From Fimbriimonadales bacterium (GTDB lineage: Bacteria > Armatimonadota > Fimbriimonadia > Fimbriimonadales > GBS-DC): DNA of 64,000 bases. Made by a program: the position numbers and the translations under genes. Under the pieces are notes generated by a model, which was given only the letters and a program-made list of their open reading frames with translations, did no database searches and was not told the DNA's origin. This document shows, in pieces, positions 44,599-53,119 of this stretch (position 1 is the first letter of the stretch; each line of letters opens with the position of its first letter). The stretch spans positions 1,019,221 to 1,083,220 of the forward strand of contig AP024673.1 of assembly GCA_025998675.1 (NCBI GenBank). The letters are read 5' to 3'.

Positions 44599-45936
44599 TT
44601 AGTTGTCGCCCACAGCGCCGAAGTTGAACAATACCACCAGCAGGTCGGCGTCATCCACCACGCCGTCGCCGTTGAGGTCTGCCTCTGGCGCATTCGCGCC
44701 GAAGTTGAACAGCACAATCAGCAGGTCCGCGTCATCGATCACATTATCGCCGTTCAGGTCGCCGTTGATGAGGTTGAACACCAGCCCCGACACATCGCTG
44801 TTGAGCGAGACGCCGCGCACGATGCGCGTGAGGCTGGTGGGCGCACGCACAGCAATATCCACCGTGCCGCTCATCACGGCTGTATAGGTATTGAAGTTGC
44901 CCGTATTGTTCGTGTAGAAGGTGCGCTGATACTGCAGGTTGCCTGTACCTGCCTGATAAATCTCCATTTCGAATGGCACGAGGCTCAGGTTCGCGCGGTC
45001 AAAAATCACCCGCCCCGAAATCAGGCGTCGCACAGGCGTATAGTCCGTAATCAGCACATCGTACCAGCCTCCTGCGCGCCCACCCGAGTAGTTATATCCC
45101 TCGATGCGGATGTAGTAGATGCCCGCAGGCAGGTTGCCCAGCGCCACGCGCGAGGTGTAGGGATTGAACGGGTCGTGAGGGTCGTCGTCGTTGGTTATCA
45201 GCGGGTTGAACGCCGAGTCGTAGATGGTGATGATCGTATCGGTCGCGCCGATGGTACGCACAGTCAAGTTGCCTGCCCCAATTTCAATTCGGTAGTGATC
45301 CAGGTCGTTCTGGCGATAGCGCAGGAAGGCTTTCTCGATGAGCGTAAAGTCGTCCGCCAGATTGCCCACATCGGTCGCTGTGCCGAAGGTCTCGTTGGTC
45401 CCGTCCACTTCGTAGGGGTCAAAGTCGCGGGCAGTGCTGCCGTCGAACACGCGCAGCGTGTAGCGGAAGCGCGCCAGTACGCCAGCGGTTGTGATCGAGC
45501 GCACGCGCACATAGTACACGCCCGCGTTCAGCGAGGTGGTGATTCCCGAGTCGGCGTTCGTAAAGGAGGTATCTCGATTGCCGCGGTTGTTGTTGCCAAT
45601 CTCGTCGTCGTCGTTTTCGGCAATCAGCGTGCCGCTGGCGTTGTAGAGCGTGATGACCGAATCGAAGGTGCAGTCCACTCGGAACGAGTAGGTTCCCGTT
45701 TGCGCCAGCTCGACGCGGAAGTAATCGTTGTCGCCGTCGGGGTTAATCAGCCCACGCGCGACCTTCATCCGCCGCGTGTTGGTCGAGTCAACCCCCACGA
45801 TTCCGAGATCATTCGCCGTTGCGATGGTGTCGTTGCCTTCCGTATCGGCAAAAAAATCGATAACCAGCGGCTGCGCGATTCCCAGCGCGAGCGTTGCCAT
45901 CAGGCACCCGAACAGGCTTGCTATTTTCCTCATCAT
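44599..45936 (-). CDS. Secreted protein with two PPC domains and dockerin-like tail
   Basis: A 445-residue exported protein. After a signal peptide (about 1-22) come two pre-peptidase C-terminal-type beta-sandwiches (NDTIATANDLGI...YYVRVRSI and NETFGTATDVGNL...YYIRIEGYNY). A beta domain and a tail with two calcium loops follow, GDLNGDNVIDDADLL and ADLNGDGVVDDADLL, each followed by (I/V)VLFNFGA. There is no enzyme domain, so it is probably a surface or matrix protein. AAAGGAG lies 6 nt before the ATG and a TATAAT box about 24 nt upstream. The tail matches that of the 3.4-kb hydrolase. Confidence 0.82.
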   Translation of the reverse strand: MMRKIASLFGCLMATLALGIAQPLVIDFFADTEGNDTIATANDLGIVGVDSTNTRRMKVARGLINPDGDNDYFRVELAQTGTYSFRVDCTFDSVITLYNASGTLIAENDDDEIGNNNRGNRDTSFTNADSGITTSLNAGVYYVRVRSITTAGVLARFRYTLRVFDGSTARDFDPYEVDGTNETFGTATDVGNLADDFTLIEKAFLRYRQNDLDHYRIEIGAGNLTVRTIGATDTIITIYDSAFNPLITNDDDPHDPFNPYTSRVALGNLPAGIYYIRIEGYNYSGGRAGGWYDVLITDYTPVRRLISGRVIFDRANLSLVPFEMEIYQAGTGNLQYQRTFYTNNTGNFNTYTAVMSGTVDIAVRAPTSLTRIVRGVSLNSDVSGLVFNLINGDLNGDNVIDDADLLIVLFNFGANAPEADLNGDGVVDDADLLVVLFNFGAVGDN

Positions 45937-45960
45937 CACAGGCTCCTTTCCCGCGCCTCT

Positions 45961-45966
45961 ATTATA
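45961..45966 (-). promoter_or_regulatory. -10 box TATAAT of the PPC/dockerin-mtlD unit
   Basis: GTGCTATAATAG on the minus strand, 24 nt before the ATG at 45936, with a short leader holding AAAGGAG. It lies in the gap behind radC. Confidence 0.6.
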
Positions 45967-45979
45967 GCACACTTTTGCC

Positions 45980-46675
45980 CTAAAGGTGTCCCTGTGCGCG
46001 CAAACTGGTATAACTGCCGTCGCCGAGAATGAGGTGATCCAGCAGTTGAACGCCCAGTAGCTCGCCTGCCTCCTTCAGGCGTCGGGTGATGGCGATGTCT
46101 TCGGGGCTGGGGGTCGGGTCGCCGCTGGGGTGATTGTGGACGGCGATCCAGCTCGCCGCGCCTTCACGCACCACCACCCGATACACCTCGCGCGGATGCA
46201 CCAGACTGCTGTCGAGCGTGCCGATGGAGATGGTCTCGGTGCGCAACACGCGGTTTTTGGTGTCCAGCAGCACGGCGAGGAAATGCTCGCGCTTTTCCGC
46301 GAGGAACTGCATGTGCATCAGCTGGTAGACATCTTCAGGCGAGCGGATCTGGGGGCGTTCGTGGAACTGGCTGAGCGCGACGCGCCTGCCCAGCTCCATC
46401 GCGGCGGCAATCTGGGTCGCTTTCGCCAGCCCCATGCCCTTGATGTGCGCGAGTTCCTGCACGCTGGCGTGCATCACGCCGCGCACACCGCCGAACCGCT
46501 CCAGCAAGTGCTGCGCCAGTTGCAACGCCGACATCTGCGCCGTGCCCGTGCGCAGCAGGATGGCTAACAGCTCGTACTCGCGCAGGCTGGACGCTCCCCA
46601 GTGCGCGAGTTTCTCGCGCGGGCGCTCTTCGGGAGGCAGCTCACGGATGGTGGTGTAGCGCGTCGGTTCCATCAT
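45980..46675 (-). CDS. radC: RadC family (UPF0758) JAMM-domain protein
   Basis: A 231-residue protein. The N-terminal helix-hairpin-helix region has ELAHIKGMGLAKATQI near 80. The C-terminal MPN/JAMM domain has the zinc motif HNHPSGDPTPSPED near 183. It was once linked to DNA repair, but the role is unsettled; the JAMM fold suggests a metallohydrolase. The start is the ATG whose first bases overlap the stop of the DUF2227 gene (ATGA), fixing it at 46675. It is the last gene of the dnaG-rpoD-DUF2227-radC run. Confidence 0.92.
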   Translation of the reverse strand: MMEPTRYTTIRELPPEERPREKLAHWGASSLREYELLAILLRTGTAQMSALQLAQHLLERFGGVRGVMHASVQELAHIKGMGLAKATQIAAAMELGRRVALSQFHERPQIRSPEDVYQLMHMQFLAEKREHFLAVLLDTKNRVLRTETISIGTLDSSLVHPREVYRVVVREGAASWIAVHNHPSGDPTPSPEDIAITRRLKEAGELLGVQLLDHLILGDGSYTSLRAQGHL

Positions 46676-47181
46676 AGCCACCGTTTCAATCGTGTATGCG
46701 CGAAATCGAGGAGTGAGTGCGCCGCGCCGCCCGCCACCAGCCCAATCATCAGCGCAATCACCTCACGCTGGTAGGTGAACACCCAGTCGGTCGCATGCAG
46801 CAACCAGCTCTGCGGGTCAACCTGCATCGCCAGTCCCACACGCGCCGCGAGCCAGTTGAACGCGAGCAACGCGAGCATCAGCACCCCAATCAGGTACGCC
46901 ACCCGCAGCAGCGGTCCCACACCCAGCCCATGGGAGACCCAGCTGCGATGGGGCACCAGTTTCTGGTACGGATACCAGAGCACGCGCAGGGGACCCCAGC
47001 GTTTGTAGGCGCTGGAGTTGACATCGAGGTCGCTGGAAAGCCAGATGCCCGAAAAGGCGTAGCTGGCAATCGCGAGCCATGCCAGCGGGCGCGCCTCAGG
47101 CGGCAGGTAGAGCCCCGTCAGCGGGAGTGCGCCCAGCGCTGTGCCCAGAGTCACCCAGTCGTGTACCTTGCCTGATGGCAT
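46672..47181 (-). CDS. DUF2227 putative metal-binding membrane protein
   Basis: A 169-residue protein with the family start MPSGKVHDWVTLGTA and the acidic/His patches SSDLDVNSSAYKRWGPLR and YQKLVPHRSWVSHG (metal-ligand candidates). It has three or four hydrophobic helices, and HSLLDFAHT lies at the end. DUF2227 is related to membrane metal-dependent hydrolases; no reaction is known. The ATG lies one base after the rpoD stop, so it is coupled to it; its stop overlaps the radC start. Confidence 0.85.
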   Translation of the reverse strand: MPSGKVHDWVTLGTALGALPLTGLYLPPEARPLAWLAIASYAFSGIWLSSDLDVNSSAYKRWGPLRVLWYPYQKLVPHRSWVSHGLGVGPLLRVAYLIGVLMLALLAFNWLAARVGLAMQVDPQSWLLHATDWVFTYQREVIALMIGLVAGGAAHSLLDFAHTRLKRWL

Positions 47182-47182
47182 C

Positions 47183-48217
47183 TCAGGCGCGCGCCGCCTC
47201 CTGCATCTTCTGAATGGCGCGCGACTCGAGTTGCCGCACGCGCTCCTTGCTCAGTCCCAGTCGCTTGCCGACCTCTTCGAGGGTCATCGGCGGCTCGTCG
47301 CCCAGCCCGTAGCGCAGGCGAATCACCGCTCTCTCCCGCTCGTTGAGTTTCGACATCAGGCTCTCCCAGTCGATGGATTGCTCCCATTCCGCCTGAGTTT
47401 CGTCGGCGATGAGGTCGCCCAGCACGGAGCCGTCGCCGTCGCTGATGGGCATCTCCAGCGAGATGGGCTTGGCGACTGCGTGCATCAGCTCACGCACTTG
47501 CTCAGGATGTAGTTTGGCGCGCTGGGCAACTTCATGCACGGTGGGTTCGCGTCCCAGCTCCTGCTGGAGCAGCGCGGACGCCTGGCGCACCTGCTGCAGG
47601 GCTTTTGCCATGTGGTGCGGGACGCGAATCAGCGACGCCTGCTCCTGAAGCGCGCGGGAAATCGCCTGACGAATCCACCATGTGGCGTAGGTGCTGAATC
47701 GGCTGCCGCGACTGGGGTCATACTGCCCTACCGCGCGCAGCAGTCCGAGATTGCCTTCCTGAATCAGGTCGATCATCGACAGTCCGCGCCCTGTGTAGTG
47801 CTTCGCAACGGAGATGACCAGCCGCAGGTTCGCCTGCACGAGCTGGTCGCGGGCGTAGTCGTCGCCCTGCGCGGCGCGGAGCGCCAGCTCGCGCTCCTGC
47901 TCGGCGGAGAGCAGCGGCGCGCGCGCCGCCTGATGCGCCCACCACTGCACCGCGTCGTCAATCTCCTCGCGCTCGACCGCCTCGATGAACCGCTCCGCAT
48001 GTTCGGAGACCTGACGCAGCTCGCGCTCGCTGACCTCCAGCGCGTCCAGCACCCGCACCCCCTGCGATTCCATATGCGCCAGCACCACCTCGATGGCTTC
48101 AGGGTCCAGCGCCATTTCGGGCATCGCCATGAGCAGATCGTCGATGGTCACATACCCACGCTGCCGCCCATCCTCAATCAAGCGTCGCAACTCGTTCGAC
48201 TCCAACCAGTGCTCCAT
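47183..48217 (-). CDS. rpoD: Primary sigma factor RpoD (sigma-70), short form
   Basis: A 344-residue housekeeping sigma factor. A region 1.1-like head (LIEDGRQRGYVTIDDLLMAM) is followed by region 1.2, region 2 (LRLVISVAKHYTGRGLSMID, then STYATWWIRQAISRAL, which reads the -10), region 3 and region 4 (LRYGLGDEPPMTLEEVGKRL ... RVRQLESRAIQKM, which reads the -35). It lies directly behind dnaG, the classical arrangement for the primary sigma factor. It is slightly shorter than Bacillus SigA. GGAGGT is 6 nt before the ATG. It is the likely reader of the GG-TATAAT boxes listed here. Confidence 0.94.
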   Translation of the reverse strand: MEHWLESNELRRLIEDGRQRGYVTIDDLLMAMPEMALDPEAIEVVLAHMESQGVRVLDALEVSERELRQVSEHAERFIEAVEREEIDDAVQWWAHQAARAPLLSAEQERELALRAAQGDDYARDQLVQANLRLVISVAKHYTGRGLSMIDLIQEGNLGLLRAVGQYDPSRGSRFSTYATWWIRQAISRALQEQASLIRVPHHMAKALQQVRQASALLQQELGREPTVHEVAQRAKLHPEQVRELMHAVAKPISLEMPISDGDGSVLGDLIADETQAEWEQSIDWESLMSKLNERERAVIRLRYGLGDEPPMTLEEVGKRLGLSKERVRQLESRAIQKMQEAARA

Positions 48218-48230
48218 CGAGCTACCTCCG

Positions 48231-50039
48231 TCACTCCATAGATTCGACGCGCATCCGCCAGTATTCCTGCAACTTCTCGGCGCTGGGGGGGGCAATTTCG
48301 TGGGCGGCGTGTTGGGCGAGTTCGGCGACGAGTCGCGCCCGTTTGCGCCGAAGCGCGTCCTGCGTGAGCCGCTGGAGGCATCCCTCCGCCCACGCGGCGC
48401 TCATCGGCGGCGTCTCCTGCATCACAAGCGCGGTCAGTAAGTCCTGAAGCGAGTCGTCGGCGATTTGCTGGAGCATCTCGGCGGGGTTCGAGTAGTGATA
48501 GGGCGGCTTGGGCAGGGCGAGAATCGCCGCCGCCAGGTGCGCGTGGAGCGGCACCTGCCACTCGAGGCTGGGGAGGTGGGGCAATACCACGGCGGCGGAT
48601 TCAGGGTAAAGCGTCGCGCGCAGCACTTCACTTTCCGCCTGGAAGATGGCTTTTGGGATGGCGGGACGCGCACTGGGCGTGGGCGTCTCAGGCGCAGGCG
48701 TTGCTTGTGTGGAGCGTGCGCGTCGCTGGCTACGCCGCCGCCGCTGTAGTTCGCGCTGCAGCGTTTGAAGCGCCACTTGCGGACTGGTGAGATAGGCGGG
48801 CGTCAGGGGCGCGAGACGCTCCAGACACGCCATCTGATCCAACTCGCTGGGCAGGCGCTGCGCCCACTCCAGCCCGCGCTCGACAATCTGCGCCTTGAGA
48901 GCAGGCTCCAGCTCCAGCGGGTTGCGTTCCCCGGCGAGTTCGTGGATGATCTGCTCCGTGCCAAACGCGGCAAGCGGGGTCGCAGTGTCCAGTGCGCGCT
49001 GGAGGGCAGGCGCGCCATGGGTGCGCAGCAGGCTGTCGGGGTCTTCGCCCTGTGGCAGACGCGCTACCAGCGCAGGAATGCCCGCCTGTACCAGCGCTTC
49101 ACCCGCACGCAACGCGGCGCGCACCCCAGCAGGGTCTGAGTCGAACATCAGGTACACGCGCTCCGTCAGCCGTTTCAGACGCGCAGCATGCTCCTCCGTG
49201 AACGCTGTGCCCAGCGTCGCGAGGCTGTGCGTGAAGCCGTACTGGTGAAGCATAATCAGGTCGAGGTAGCCCTCCACGATAATGGCTGCCTTCTGGCGCA
49301 GAATCGCGCCCCGCGCCAGATGCCACCCATAAAAAGTGTTGCGCTTCTCAAACAGCGGCGTTTCGGGGCTGTTGAGGTATTTGGGTTCCTCGTCGCCCAT
49401 CGTGCGCGCGCCGAACGCGACCACGCGCCCCGACGCGTCGTGAATGGGGAAGGTGATCCGGTTGCGGAATCGATCATAGTAGCCGCTGCCGTCGTCCCGC
49501 GCCTTGAGCAATCCTGCCCGCTCCGCATCGTCAAGGCTGAAGTTGTGGCGTTCCAGGAACCGCAGCAGGTAGTCCCAGCCGTCGGGCGCGTAGCCCAGCT
49601 CGAACGCTTCGATGGTTTCGGGGGTCAACCCCCGCTGGGCGAGGTATTGCTGTGCGTGGGGCGTGCGCTTGAGACACTGGCGGTAGAAAAAGTTCGCCGC
49701 ATAGACCAGTCGGCGCAGACGGTCGCGTTCGTCGGGCGCTTCCTGCGGCAGCGATTCCTCGCGGAGTTCAATCCCGGCGCGCTCTGCGAGGCGGCGCATC
49801 GCCTCGCGGAACGACAGCCCCTCCATGCGCATCAGAAACGCAAAGGCGTCGCCCGACGCGCCGCAACCGAAGCAGTGGAATCGGTTCAGGGCGGGGCTTA
49901 CATGGAACGAGGGCGTTTTCTCGGTATGGAACGGGCAGAGCCCTTTGAAATTCTTGCCTGCCCGTTCCAGTCGCACATAGTTGGAGACCAGCTCAACGAG
50001 GTCGATGCGGTCTCGGATAGCCTCGCGCAGGTCGCGCAA
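48231..50039 (-). CDS. dnaG: DNA primase
   Basis: A 602-residue replicative primase. The N-terminal CHC2 zinc finger reads CPFH ... CFGCG (about 35-60). The catalytic core has EGYLDLIMLHQYGF and the TOPRIM-type acidic motif YLMFDSDPAGVRAA near 300. A C-terminal helicase-binding region follows the linker rich in Arg and Thr. It starts at a TTG with AGGAGG 9 nt upstream; that site overlaps the stop of the glycine-rich gene. The stop is 13 nt before rpoD, giving the usual dnaG-rpoD module. Confidence 0.95.
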   Translation of the reverse strand: MRDLREAIRDRIDLVELVSNYVRLERAGKNFKGLCPFHTEKTPSFHVSPALNRFHCFGCGASGDAFAFLMRMEGLSFREAMRRLAERAGIELREESLPQEAPDERDRLRRLVYAANFFYRQCLKRTPHAQQYLAQRGLTPETIEAFELGYAPDGWDYLLRFLERHNFSLDDAERAGLLKARDDGSGYYDRFRNRITFPIHDASGRVVAFGARTMGDEEPKYLNSPETPLFEKRNTFYGWHLARGAILRQKAAIIVEGYLDLIMLHQYGFTHSLATLGTAFTEEHAARLKRLTERVYLMFDSDPAGVRAALRAGEALVQAGIPALVARLPQGEDPDSLLRTHGAPALQRALDTATPLAAFGTEQIIHELAGERNPLELEPALKAQIVERGLEWAQRLPSELDQMACLERLAPLTPAYLTSPQVALQTLQRELQRRRRSQRRARSTQATPAPETPTPSARPAIPKAIFQAESEVLRATLYPESAAVVLPHLPSLEWQVPLHAHLAAAILALPKPPYHYSNPAEMLQQIADDSLQDLLTALVMQETPPMSAAWAEGCLQRLTQDALRRKRARLVAELAQHAAHEIAPPSAEKLQEYWRMRVESME

Positions 50040-50053
50040 GTGGGTTCGCCTCC

Positions 50054-50869
50054 TCAGAATGAGGGCACATTCGCGCCGCCGACGGCGCCACCGCCGCCAC
50101 CGCCGCGTCCGGGCGGTCCGCCCAATCCGGGTCCGCCAGCAGACGCCTGCGGTCCGCCGCCCATCTGCGGACCACCGCCGCCCAGCCCGGTGAAGCCTGC
50201 GCCCAGCGTCGGGATGCCCGCCGCGACGAAGATGCCCGTCACGCGGTTGGTGCGCGCTTCAAACTGGAACGCGACGCCCAGCTTGTTGTAGCGGATCACA
50301 TAAATGTTGCCGCCAAACGCATGCTCGTCCGGGTGCCCGTAGATGGAGACCACCTTGCTGTAGGGGTCGTTGAGTCCGACGCCGCGACTGGTGCGCACGC
50401 GCGGGTCAGGGCGTCGCCCGTAGACGCTGATCTGCACAACGCGCCCATCCTTGTTGAACTGGAACAGGTAGGTCGAGCCGCCTTTGGCGCGGTACAGGTA
50501 GACGATTTCGTTTTCGATGCGCGTCTGTCCCGTGTTGCCGCCGAAGTCGCCGCCGCGTCCGGGCGGTCCACCAAAGCCCGGGGGTCCACCCTGCGGACCG
50601 CCCATGCCGCCCTGCTCGCCGCCCATACCGAAGCCGCCCGGCTGACCGCCGCCCTGCTGCTGCCCACCGCCCTCAATCTCGGTGATGGACACCTGGGTGT
50701 TGGTAATCATCGTCGGGTTGCCAAAGGCGCGCAGTACCTGCTGCACCGTCGCAAAGACGCGCACCCCAACCAGCGCAACCTCTGGACGGGGACGCGCCTG
50801 CGCCGTCAGCGCCGCCGCCAGCGCCGCAACGCCGACTGTCGCCAAACCGATACGCCACACTGTCTTCAT
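50054..50869 (-). CDS. Secreted glycine-rich protein
   Basis: A 271-residue protein with a signal peptide (MKTVWRIGLATVGVAALAAALTAQA). The folded part (about 27-60 and 105-215) resembles SmpA/BamE-like repeats: VQQVLRAFGNP, then YSKVVSIYGHPDEHAFGG and LGVAFQFEARTNRVTGIFV. It is interrupted at 70-105 and closed by Gly/Gln/Pro-rich stretches. A role as an envelope adaptor is possible, but no family is certain. AGGAGG precedes the ATG. It is the first gene of the dnaG-rpoD transcript, with a leader of about 75 nt. Confidence 0.65.
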   Translation of the reverse strand: MKTVWRIGLATVGVAALAAALTAQARPRPEVALVGVRVFATVQQVLRAFGNPTMITNTQVSITEIEGGGQQQGGGQPGGFGMGGEQGGMGGPQGGPPGFGGPPGRGGDFGGNTGQTRIENEIVYLYRAKGGSTYLFQFNKDGRVVQISVYGRRPDPRVRTSRGVGLNDPYSKVVSIYGHPDEHAFGGNIYVIRYNKLGVAFQFEARTNRVTGIFVAAGIPTLGAGFTGLGGGGPQMGGGPQASAGGPGLGGPPGRGGGGGGAVGGANVPSF

Positions 50870-50946
50870 CGTCGCCTCCTCAATTCGGTATACTTCCCTT
50901 CGACGCCTGCATGCGGACTCCTGCACCCATGCGGGCGCCTCTCCCC

Positions 50947-50956
50947 TATATTATAG
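50947..50956. promoter_or_regulatory. Bidirectional -10 region (CTATATTATAG)
   Basis: The minus strand gives TATAAT (50950-50955) for the dnaG-rpoD operon. The plus strand gives TATATT/TATTAT ending 5-7 nt before the ATG at 50960. One symmetric AT block appears to serve both directions. Confidence 0.5.
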
Positions 50957-50959
50957 ACG

Positions 50960-51100
50960 ATGACGGCGCAAAAAAATGTCTGGGCGAAGGGATTGCGGAT
51001 GCTGGCGTTAGTGCTTGCGCTGGCGCTGATTCTCTACTGGTTCTGGTACCTGCCGTCGCAGTCGCCGCCGCCCAGCCTGCAGATTAAGTTCACGCCATGA
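50960..51100 (+). CDS. 46-residue single-pass membrane protein
   Basis: MTAQKNVWAKGLRMLALVLA continues as a hydrophobic helix to about residue 32, and a short proline-rich tail ends IKFTP. Its stop overlaps the ATG of the YchF-like gene (ATGA), and its ATG sits directly behind a -10-like block, which together support a real gene despite the small size. The family is unknown; it may be a membrane partner of the downstream protein. Confidence 0.6.
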   Translation: MTAQKNVWAKGLRMLALVLALALILYWFWYLPSQSPPPSLQIKFTP

Positions 51101-52155
51101 AAATCGCCTTGATCGGTTTCCCGCTGAGTGGACGCACGACGCTGTTTGACGCGCTTTCGGGCGGGCACGCGCGCGACGGGGTCGCCAGTATCCCGATACC
51201 CGACCCGCGCTTCGAGCAACTGGCGCATCAGGCAGGCGCGAAAAAAATCACACCTGCCGCGTTCGAGTGGCGCGACGACCTGCCCGACTTCAACCCCGAC
51301 AAGCCCGAAACCGTGCGCCCGATGCTCAGCCTCGCCCGCCAGAGCGACGCGCTGGTGTGCGTGCTGCGCGCCTTCGACAGTCCCTACGCGCCCTATCACG
51401 CGCCGATTGACCCCGCACGCGACCTGCGCTTCTGGCTCGACGAGTTCATCCTGTCCGACCTGCAGGTCATCGAGAACCGCCTGGAACGGCTGGCAAAGCT
51501 GTTCCAATCGCACAAAGAGTCCGCCGCCGATCGGGCAGAACACGCGCTGCTCCAGCAGATGCACGGGACGCTGAGCGCGGGCGAGTCGCTCAAGGCGTTC
51601 GAGATACCAGTCGATATGGAATCGCGTCTGCGCGGGTTCGGCTTTCTCACGCGCAAGCCGATGGTGGTTGTGGCGAACATCGGCGAGAGCCTGCTGGGCG
51701 CGGAGGCGCGTTCAGACATGCTGGCGTCGCTGCAGGCAGTCTGTGAGGCGCACGCACTGCCCCTGATCAGTCTGTGCGCGACCTTCGAACGCGACCTGCG
51801 CCAGCTGCCCGAATCGGAGCAGGCGGAGTTTTTGCAGATGATGGGCGTTGCTGCGCCAGCCCTGCCCCGACTGGCGCGGCTGGTGTATGAGCAGTTGAAC
51901 CTGCAGGCGTTTTACACGATTGGCGACGACTCGCGCGCGTGGCTGCTGCGCAAAGGCGGTACGGCGCTGGATGCGGCGGGGGTTATCCACTCGGACCTCG
52001 CGCGGGGATTCATTCGCGCGGAGGTCTGCCACGCCGACGAGGTGCTGGCGGCGGGCGGCTGGAAAGCGGCGCACAAAGCGGGCAAGGTACAGCTGGTGGG
52101 CAAAGACTATGGGATGCGCGACGGCGAAGTGATTTATGTGCGGTTCAATGTGTAG
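51097..52155 (+). CDS. YchF/Obg-like nucleotide-binding protein with altered P-loop
   Basis: A 352-residue protein with the YchF layout: an N-terminal G-domain, a helical hairpin (about 120-170) and a C-terminal TGS-like DUF933 domain (AFYTIGDDSRAWLLRKGGTA ... HSDLARGFIRAEV ... GKDYGMRDGEVIYVRFNV). The P-loop at 7-15 reads GFPLSGRTT, with Arg where GTPases and YchF have Lys. The G4 region reads VVANIGES, like the ATP-preferring NxxE of YchF. Nucleotide turnover may be weak or lost. It could be a divergent YchF or a paralogue; the normal ychF is not in the window. Confidence 0.8.
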   Translation: MKIALIGFPLSGRTTLFDALSGGHARDGVASIPIPDPRFEQLAHQAGAKKITPAAFEWRDDLPDFNPDKPETVRPMLSLARQSDALVCVLRAFDSPYAPYHAPIDPARDLRFWLDEFILSDLQVIENRLERLAKLFQSHKESAADRAEHALLQQMHGTLSAGESLKAFEIPVDMESRLRGFGFLTRKPMVVVANIGESLLGAEARSDMLASLQAVCEAHALPLISLCATFERDLRQLPESEQAEFLQMMGVAAPALPRLARLVYEQLNLQAFYTIGDDSRAWLLRKGGTALDAAGVIHSDLARGFIRAEVCHADEVLAAGGWKAAHKAGKVQLVGKDYGMRDGEVIYVRFNV

Positions 52156-52161
52156 CCGTTG

Positions 52162-53052
52162 CTATTCCCGCCGCGCGGACGAATCGTCGGCGCAACCGCC
52201 GAGCCTGCCGTTGTCCAGACCTGCGATGTGGCGCGCGCGCGCCAGCTCCGCACGGTCGTATCCGTCCAGTTCACCTGCCTGCTGGTAGGCGCGCTGCGCG
52301 TCCTGCGCCCGCGCGAGCAGCGTGTAGACATCGCCCAACAGGGTCAGGTACAGGGCGCGCTGCGGTTTAATCGCCAGTGCGCGCTGGAAACACTCCACCG
52401 CCCGTGAAAGCATCTCGTTCTCGATGCACAGTAGCCCGTAGCGAAAGTGGTAGTAGTCGTCTTCGGGGTTCAGCAGCGTCGCGATTTCCATCTCCTGCAG
52501 CGCCTCGTCCAGCTCGCCGATATGTTCCAGCAGGTCGGCGAGCCAGAAGCGGTAGAAGCCGTTGCTGGGTTCGTGGTTCACGGCGGCGCGCCCCGCCTCG
52601 ACCGCTTTGGCATATTGCTGGCTGAGTGCGAGTACCTCAGCGTACTTGAACTGCACGAAGGCGTTGTCCGCGCCGTACTCGATGGCGCGGCGGAAATGCG
52701 CCACGGCGGCGTCGTAGCGCCCGTAGCGGCGGTAGATTTCGCCCAGCGCGAAGTAGGGTTCGGGGTCGCGCGGGTTCATCTTGCGCGCACGCTGATAGTA
52801 CGCCAGCGCACGGGCAGGCTGATCGGCAAAGGCGTAGGCGTCGCCCAGCTGCACATAGCGCTCGCTGTTGTCGCCGTCCATCTGGATGGCAAGCTTATAA
52901 TAGCGGAACGCCTCCTCGTATTCGCCCTGCCGCAGCGCCGCGTCCCCCCGACGACGCGCCTCTTCCGCCGTTTGCGGCTGGTAGCCCGTCTCCGCGCGCG
53001 GCTCCTGCGGCTGCGAATCCCGAATGAACGAGAACGAATCGCCCATCGCCAT
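52162..53052 (-). CDS. Tetratricopeptide-repeat protein
   Basis: A 296-residue protein. From about residue 28 it is built of seven or so TPR units (A-x-x-G-x-(Y/F)-x-x-A ... P pattern, e.g. YFALGEIYRRYGRYDAAVAHF). The N-terminus MAMGDSFSFIRDSQ is disordered, with no signal peptide. TPR arrays mediate protein contacts; the partner is unknown. The ATG at 53052 is 7 nt behind a TATAAT box, a leaderless start; a GTG 3 nt upstream and an ATG 6 nt downstream are alternatives. Confidence 0.8.
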   Translation of the reverse strand: MAMGDSFSFIRDSQPQEPRAETGYQPQTAEEARRRGDAALRQGEYEEAFRYYKLAIQMDGDNSERYVQLGDAYAFADQPARALAYYQRARKMNPRDPEPYFALGEIYRRYGRYDAAVAHFRRAIEYGADNAFVQFKYAEVLALSQQYAKAVEAGRAAVNHEPSNGFYRFWLADLLEHIGELDEALQEMEIATLLNPEDDYYHFRYGLLCIENEMLSRAVECFQRALAIKPQRALYLTLLGDVYTLLARAQDAQRAYQQAGELDGYDRAELARARHIAGLDNGRLGGCADDSSARRE

Positions 53053-53059
53053 CACGGGT

Positions 53060-53065
53060 ATTATA
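53060..53065 (-). promoter_or_regulatory. -10 box TATAAT of the TPR gene
   Basis: TGTGGTATAAT on the minus strand, 7 nt before the ATG at 53052. Confidence 0.6.
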
Positions 53066-53119
53066 CCACAGGGGGTTGACCCGCGCCCCTTCCAAAAGTG
53101 TAAGGGTCAGGAGGCGACT

